Source: JAMCZU01 sp964479405 | GTDB taxonomy: Bacteria > Patescibacteriota > UBA1384 > UBA12157 > JAENIV01 | DNA: 15,435 nt | Reading direction: 5' to 3' | Assembly: GCA_964479405.1 (NCBI GenBank) | Contig: CAYZMA010000025.1 | Coordinates: 1 to 15,435, forward strand | Shown: piece by piece, positions 12,570 through 15,435 of the stretch | Layout of the letters: each line of letters opens with the position of its first letter | How positions within the stretch are numbered: position 1 is the stretch's first letter | Notes under the pieces: model-generated | Told to the model about the DNA's origin: nothing | The model's database searches: none | The model's input: only the letters and a program-made list of their open reading frames with translations | Made by a program: the position numbers and the translations under genes

Positions 12570-15128
12570 TCAATATAACCACGCGATAGTAGCTGACTCA
12601 TCATCTACTATACGTAAAGCACCACTCATTAGTCCCACTTCTGAGATATCCGTTGACTTGTCTAAAGAGTCAATTGCTTGAGAAACGCTCATACCATTTG
12701 CCAACCGTTTCCACAGACCCTTTGTCCAACCGGTTCCGTTGGCAATATTGGTCGGTCTATACATTGCTTTCCAACCAATGTAGCACCCGTTAAGATAGCC
12801 CCTACGGATACCGAGCCCTTTTGCGATACTATAATCCGGTACTGTCCAGCACCCGGCACTATAGCAGAAATTTCCCTGAGCAATCTGCATATATCCAGTT
12901 AGAAGATCGAGATTTGAAAAAGCATGATATATTAACGGGGTTTCACCCGTAAGTATCCAACTGCTATCCCCGGCGACCTTTTTCCCATCAGCGAAATGAA
13001 TATATGTTCTATATACTCCGTCAATATCCAGCTGATTCGTAGCATGAGCAGACAGATAAAAATATCTTGTCTGGTCGGGCAGCCAATAATCCATACCATA
13101 TCGGTAATGGGCTGGCTTGGTTTTGTTATCCATGGCAGACGCCCATATCGGATCGATAATACACCTAAATGAAACGTGTTTTTTTAAACACGCGTCCATT
13201 ACGGCAATCATTTCCTCGATAGTGCAATCCTTGGACCATTTAGGCTCTCCCCGCAAAATACCGCAAATTAATGCGCTGCCCCAGTCGGGAGTAACAGTAA
13301 AATATAGACTGGAGTTATTATCCAGTATTTCAGGATCAACTTCCGAAGAAGCTTTAATTTTGGATGGAATATTCCAGCCAAAACCGTAGTTGGTTTTAAT
13401 TGATTCGGCTTGCGCACTATACTGGTATGTCAAGTCATCGTAGATTTCGATTTTATAGATACCGGGAGTAGTTACCCCGTTTATCTTACCGTCCCAAGTG
13501 ATATTGATATCACCTGAAACATAATTGTCTGAAATAATACTATTGTCCCGACAATTTATAATAGCAATACGGGTAGTCCCATCTGTTTTTGCACTAAAAA
13601 CTAGGGGTTCGCCGCTATTGGTAAATAACTCGGTTTTATTCAGCGATACTGCCGAGACTCGGTTGTATGTATTTACCAATACTTTGTTCGATTCGGTGCT
13701 ATTGCCATTATGATCAGTCACTCTGGCTTGTAGGATATGTAGCCCATTCGACAACACTGATGTGTCAAATGTGCAAACTTTATCTTCTTCATTTATAAAG
13801 AAAATTCCCCGCACTATGCCGTCAACTAAGAGTTCCTGATTCGCAATGCCCTTAAGTGAATCAACTATATCCATATCGTCGCAAAATATATCCAATGGAA
13901 TTACTCCACTCAAATCTTCGCCGTCATATGGATAGTTAATTATTACTCTAGGATCGCCCGGATTAGCTATAAATACCCAAGCACCTCCAATGCCATAATA
14001 TTCGACTGAGGCAGAAACAATATCTGCTTCTTTATTTGTCCCCGCTATGTAAGTTGCTCTCGCAACTCCATTGGCATCTGTTTTCTCATCAATCGAAACA
14101 ATTGTCCCAGCCTTCGAATACCACTCGATGTTTCTTCCGGGAACCAATTTCCCTTCGGTATCCAAACAGGTTGCAACTATAAGTTTGCTTTGTCCGGGTG
14201 ATACCCGGTCAGAGTTAGGCGTGACATGGATATTGAGGTACGTCTGGTAAAAGTCCTTGATCTCTATATTGCTATAATCATGACTTATGTCTCCACAGAC
14301 TAGCTGTGAATGATATCCCGGAATACAAATATTTGTTGCTATTATTCCTTCTGGCAACGAAAGTGTATAATTTGCTTCGCCATTTTCATCAAGGACAACA
14401 GTGCTAATACAAGCATTGTCAGAATAAAATTTTGCGTTTAAACCCGAAGCTAGCGGATCAACGATTAGTTTACCTGACAAATTAAATCTTCCAGGTCCTC
14501 GTGGTGATTGCAAATCAAATCCATTATAAGACTGATAGATGACCGGTTCACCATTTTCGGTGTCCAAAATGCCTGTTATGGCAAACGTGCCGTCTTCAGG
14601 AGTATGCGGGTGAAAAGAATCATATGCTTTGATATATTTTTCAGGATTATCAGTTGGTTTTTTTGGTCCATCTGACATCTTGAAATAATCAATCAGCGGA
14701 TATTGCTGGGTACTCTCTTCGGTCACATTTCCCCATACCCGGACCAAAGAACCTTTTGGCGCAATCTTATAGTTAAGATCTTTAAGATTGATGCCATAGG
14801 CTCGCGACATTGGATAGCCGGAGGCCAAATTCGCATAATCATAGACAAGGATCTCTGGTTGACCTGCTGAATTTGTTGACATCATTCCAATGATGTTAAT
14901 AACATCGCCTTCATAAGCATAATATTGGCTTTTCACCCTTATGCCGTTTGGGCTATCCGGTGATTTTATATAGAAGCAATCATCCCACGTACTGAAATCA
15001 TCAGTAAATTCTCCTATAACAATACTTTCACTACATGTCACCATATCACCGTATTGCAATGCTCTATAGTCAGCATTTGTACAAGAAGAAACTAATAGAA
15101 ACAGAAATATCAACACTAAATACTTCAT
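12570..15128 (-). CDS. Large lipoprotein with Big_1/Ig-like domains and a probable caspase-like C-terminal domain
   Basis: An 852-residue protein starting at ATG 15128, chosen because a lipoprotein signal peptide begins there (MKYLVLIFLFLLVSSC; lipobox VSSC, lipidated C16). GGAGG lies 10 bases upstream. The open frame continues to 15290, but those 54 codons do not look like protein. Visible parts: an OB-like segment (about 28-146); a Big_1 (invasin-type) Ig domain (about 296-386, with TDANGVARATY); a second Ig-like domain (about 391-488, SNGLHILQARVTDHNGN); a FlgD-like segment (about 496-571, WDGKINGVTTPGIYKIEIYDD); and a C-terminal domain (about 586-852). In the last, a strand ending in SAHATN (H695) and one ending in NFCYSAG (C755), followed by SIAKGLGIRRGYLNGCYIGW, follow the clan CD (caspase/gingipain-like) His-Cys layout. 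Protease activity is inferred only. Confidence 0.78.
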   Translation of the reverse strand: MKYLVLIFLFLLVSSCTNADYRALQYGDMVTCSESIVIGEFTDDFSTWDDCFYIKSPDSPNGIRVKSQYYAYEGDVINIIGMMSTNSAGQPEILVYDYANLASGYPMSRAYGINLKDLNYKIAPKGSLVRVWGNVTEESTQQYPLIDYFKMSDGPKKPTDNPEKYIKAYDSFHPHTPEDGTFAITGILDTENGEPVIYQSYNGFDLQSPRGPGRFNLSGKLIVDPLASGLNAKFYSDNACISTVVLDENGEANYTLSLPEGIIATNICIPGYHSQLVCGDISHDYSNIEIKDFYQTYLNIHVTPNSDRVSPGQSKLIVATCLDTEGKLVPGRNIEWYSKAGTIVSIDEKTDANGVARATYIAGTNKEADIVSASVEYYGIGGAWVFIANPGDPRVIINYPYDGEDLSGVIPLDIFCDDMDIVDSLKGIANQELLVDGIVRGIFFINEEDKVCTFDTSVLSNGLHILQARVTDHNGNSTESNKVLVNTYNRVSAVSLNKTELFTNSGEPLVFSAKTDGTTRIAIINCRDNSIISDNYVSGDINITWDGKINGVTTPGIYKIEIYDDLTYQYSAQAESIKTNYGFGWNIPSKIKASSEVDPEILDNNSSLYFTVTPDWGSALICGILRGEPKWSKDCTIEEMIAVMDACLKKHVSFRCIIDPIWASAMDNKTKPAHYRYGMDYWLPDQTRYFYLSAHATNQLDIDGVYRTYIHFADGKKVAGDSSWILTGETPLIYHAFSNLDLLTGYMQIAQGNFCYSAGCWTVPDYSIAKGLGIRRGYLNGCYIGWKAMYRPTNIANGTGWTKGLWKRLANGMSVSQAIDSLDKSTDISEVGLMSGALRIVDDESATIAWLY

Positions 15129-15260
15129 TTCAGAAAAACCTCCATTGTTTTTTCGATTTCTTAGATTACCTTTTTGGTTATCATCCGTGATTTCTCCCAA
15201 AAAGTTACTACAATTCAGATTTATTTTTGTTTTATATCCTCCCATAGTTGTCAAGGTGCT

Positions 15261-15278
15261 CCGCAAAATAATTTGCGG
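15261..15278 (-). promoter_or_regulatory. Perfect hairpin in the lipoprotein leader
   Basis: CCGCAAA (15261-15267) and TTTGCGG (15272-15278) form a perfect 7-bp stem with a 4-base loop. It lies about 133 bases before the lipoprotein start and has no T-run after it. It may be an RNA structure in the leader or an operator. Confidence 0.5.
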
Positions 15279-15298
15279 TATGATAATCAAACTGACAT

Positions 15299-15325
15299 AA
15301 AAATCCGAAGCTTAAACTCCGGATT
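15299..15325 (-). terminator. Terminator-like hairpin inside the lipoprotein leader
   Basis: On the - strand AATCCG (15320-15325) pairs with CGGATT (15302-15307), with an inner 2-bp extension after a mismatch, followed by TTTTT (15299-15303). It stands about 15 bases downstream of a strong promoter start. It either attenuates the lipoprotein operon or ends a very short RNA. Confidence 0.65.
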
Positions 15326-15346
15326 AATTATCAATTTGTTGCTGTT

Positions 15347-15375
15347 ATTTTAACCTAAATCGCAGAATTTGTCAA
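15347..15375 (-). promoter_or_regulatory. Near-consensus promoter upstream of the lipoprotein operon
   Basis: On the - strand a perfect -35 TTGACA (15370-15375), a 17-base spacer and -10 TAAAAT (15347-15352). The predicted start is at about 15340, giving a leader of about 210 bases. Its sequence closely resembles the promoter at 3765-3793. Confidence 0.7.
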
Positions 15376-15435
15376 CCCCTTCGCATTGAGTCAGCTAAAA
15401 TATAACTATGGGACAGCCATTTAGTCATTTAAAAA

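Noticed and set aside
12110..15435. A chimeric join or foreign origin of the 3' third of the window
   Set aside because: The domains look different, but the promoter here is nearly identical to one at 3765-3793, base composition is not clearly different, and no gap or mobile gene marks a boundary.

Overview
The window looks like a fragment of an uncultivated bacterium with a small AT-rich genome, most likely Patescibacteria/CPR and possibly a Microgenomates-type lineage. This is inferred from compact AT-rich genes, surface proteins with Pro/Thr-rich 'TPTP' linkers, a cohesin/dockerin pair, a membrane-anchored C39-like protease and RNase Y. TGA serves as a stop codon, so nothing suggests recoding. 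Promoters are sigma70-like, often with an extended -10 of the form TGATATAAT. A 10-N scaffold gap (299-308) lies inside the first gene, so the sequence is an assembled draft.

Layout. 1-373 is the 3' part of an unrecognised, GC-richer gene, followed by a strong terminator. 543-2033 (-) is rny (RNase Y). 2097-2864 (-) is an anchored C39-like cysteine protease. 2952-3025 is tRNA-Glu(UUC), followed by a DUF3800 gene that appears to be leaderless. The 412-base gap 3648-4059 is not empty: it holds two candidate small structured RNA genes, one on each strand, each with a recognisable promoter. 4060-5562 (-) is a membrane-anchored protein of unknown function. 5666-7039 (+) is a tight three-gene operon: a small membrane protein, a YtxH-like protein and a ZIP metal transporter.

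7106-12070 (+) is the centrepiece. A 1295-residue secreted or anchored glycoside hydrolase ends in a type I dockerin with two complete calcium loops. The next gene encodes a single-cohesin protein with a Pro/Thr stalk and a C-terminal membrane helix. Together they look like a minimal, one-enzyme/one-cohesin cellulosome-like surface system.

12110-15435 (-) is a two-gene unit: an 852-residue lipoprotein with OB-like, Big_1, Ig-like and FlgD-like segments and a probable caspase-like C-terminal domain, then a small membrane protein. The unit ends at a clear terminator. Its upstream region has a near-consensus promoter, then a terminator-like hairpin inside a roughly 210-base leader, then a second perfect hairpin.

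Most proteins here are predicted to act at or outside the membrane. The window reads as a cell-surface gene neighbourhood (polysaccharide attack, proteolysis, metal uptake) interleaved with housekeeping RNA genes.
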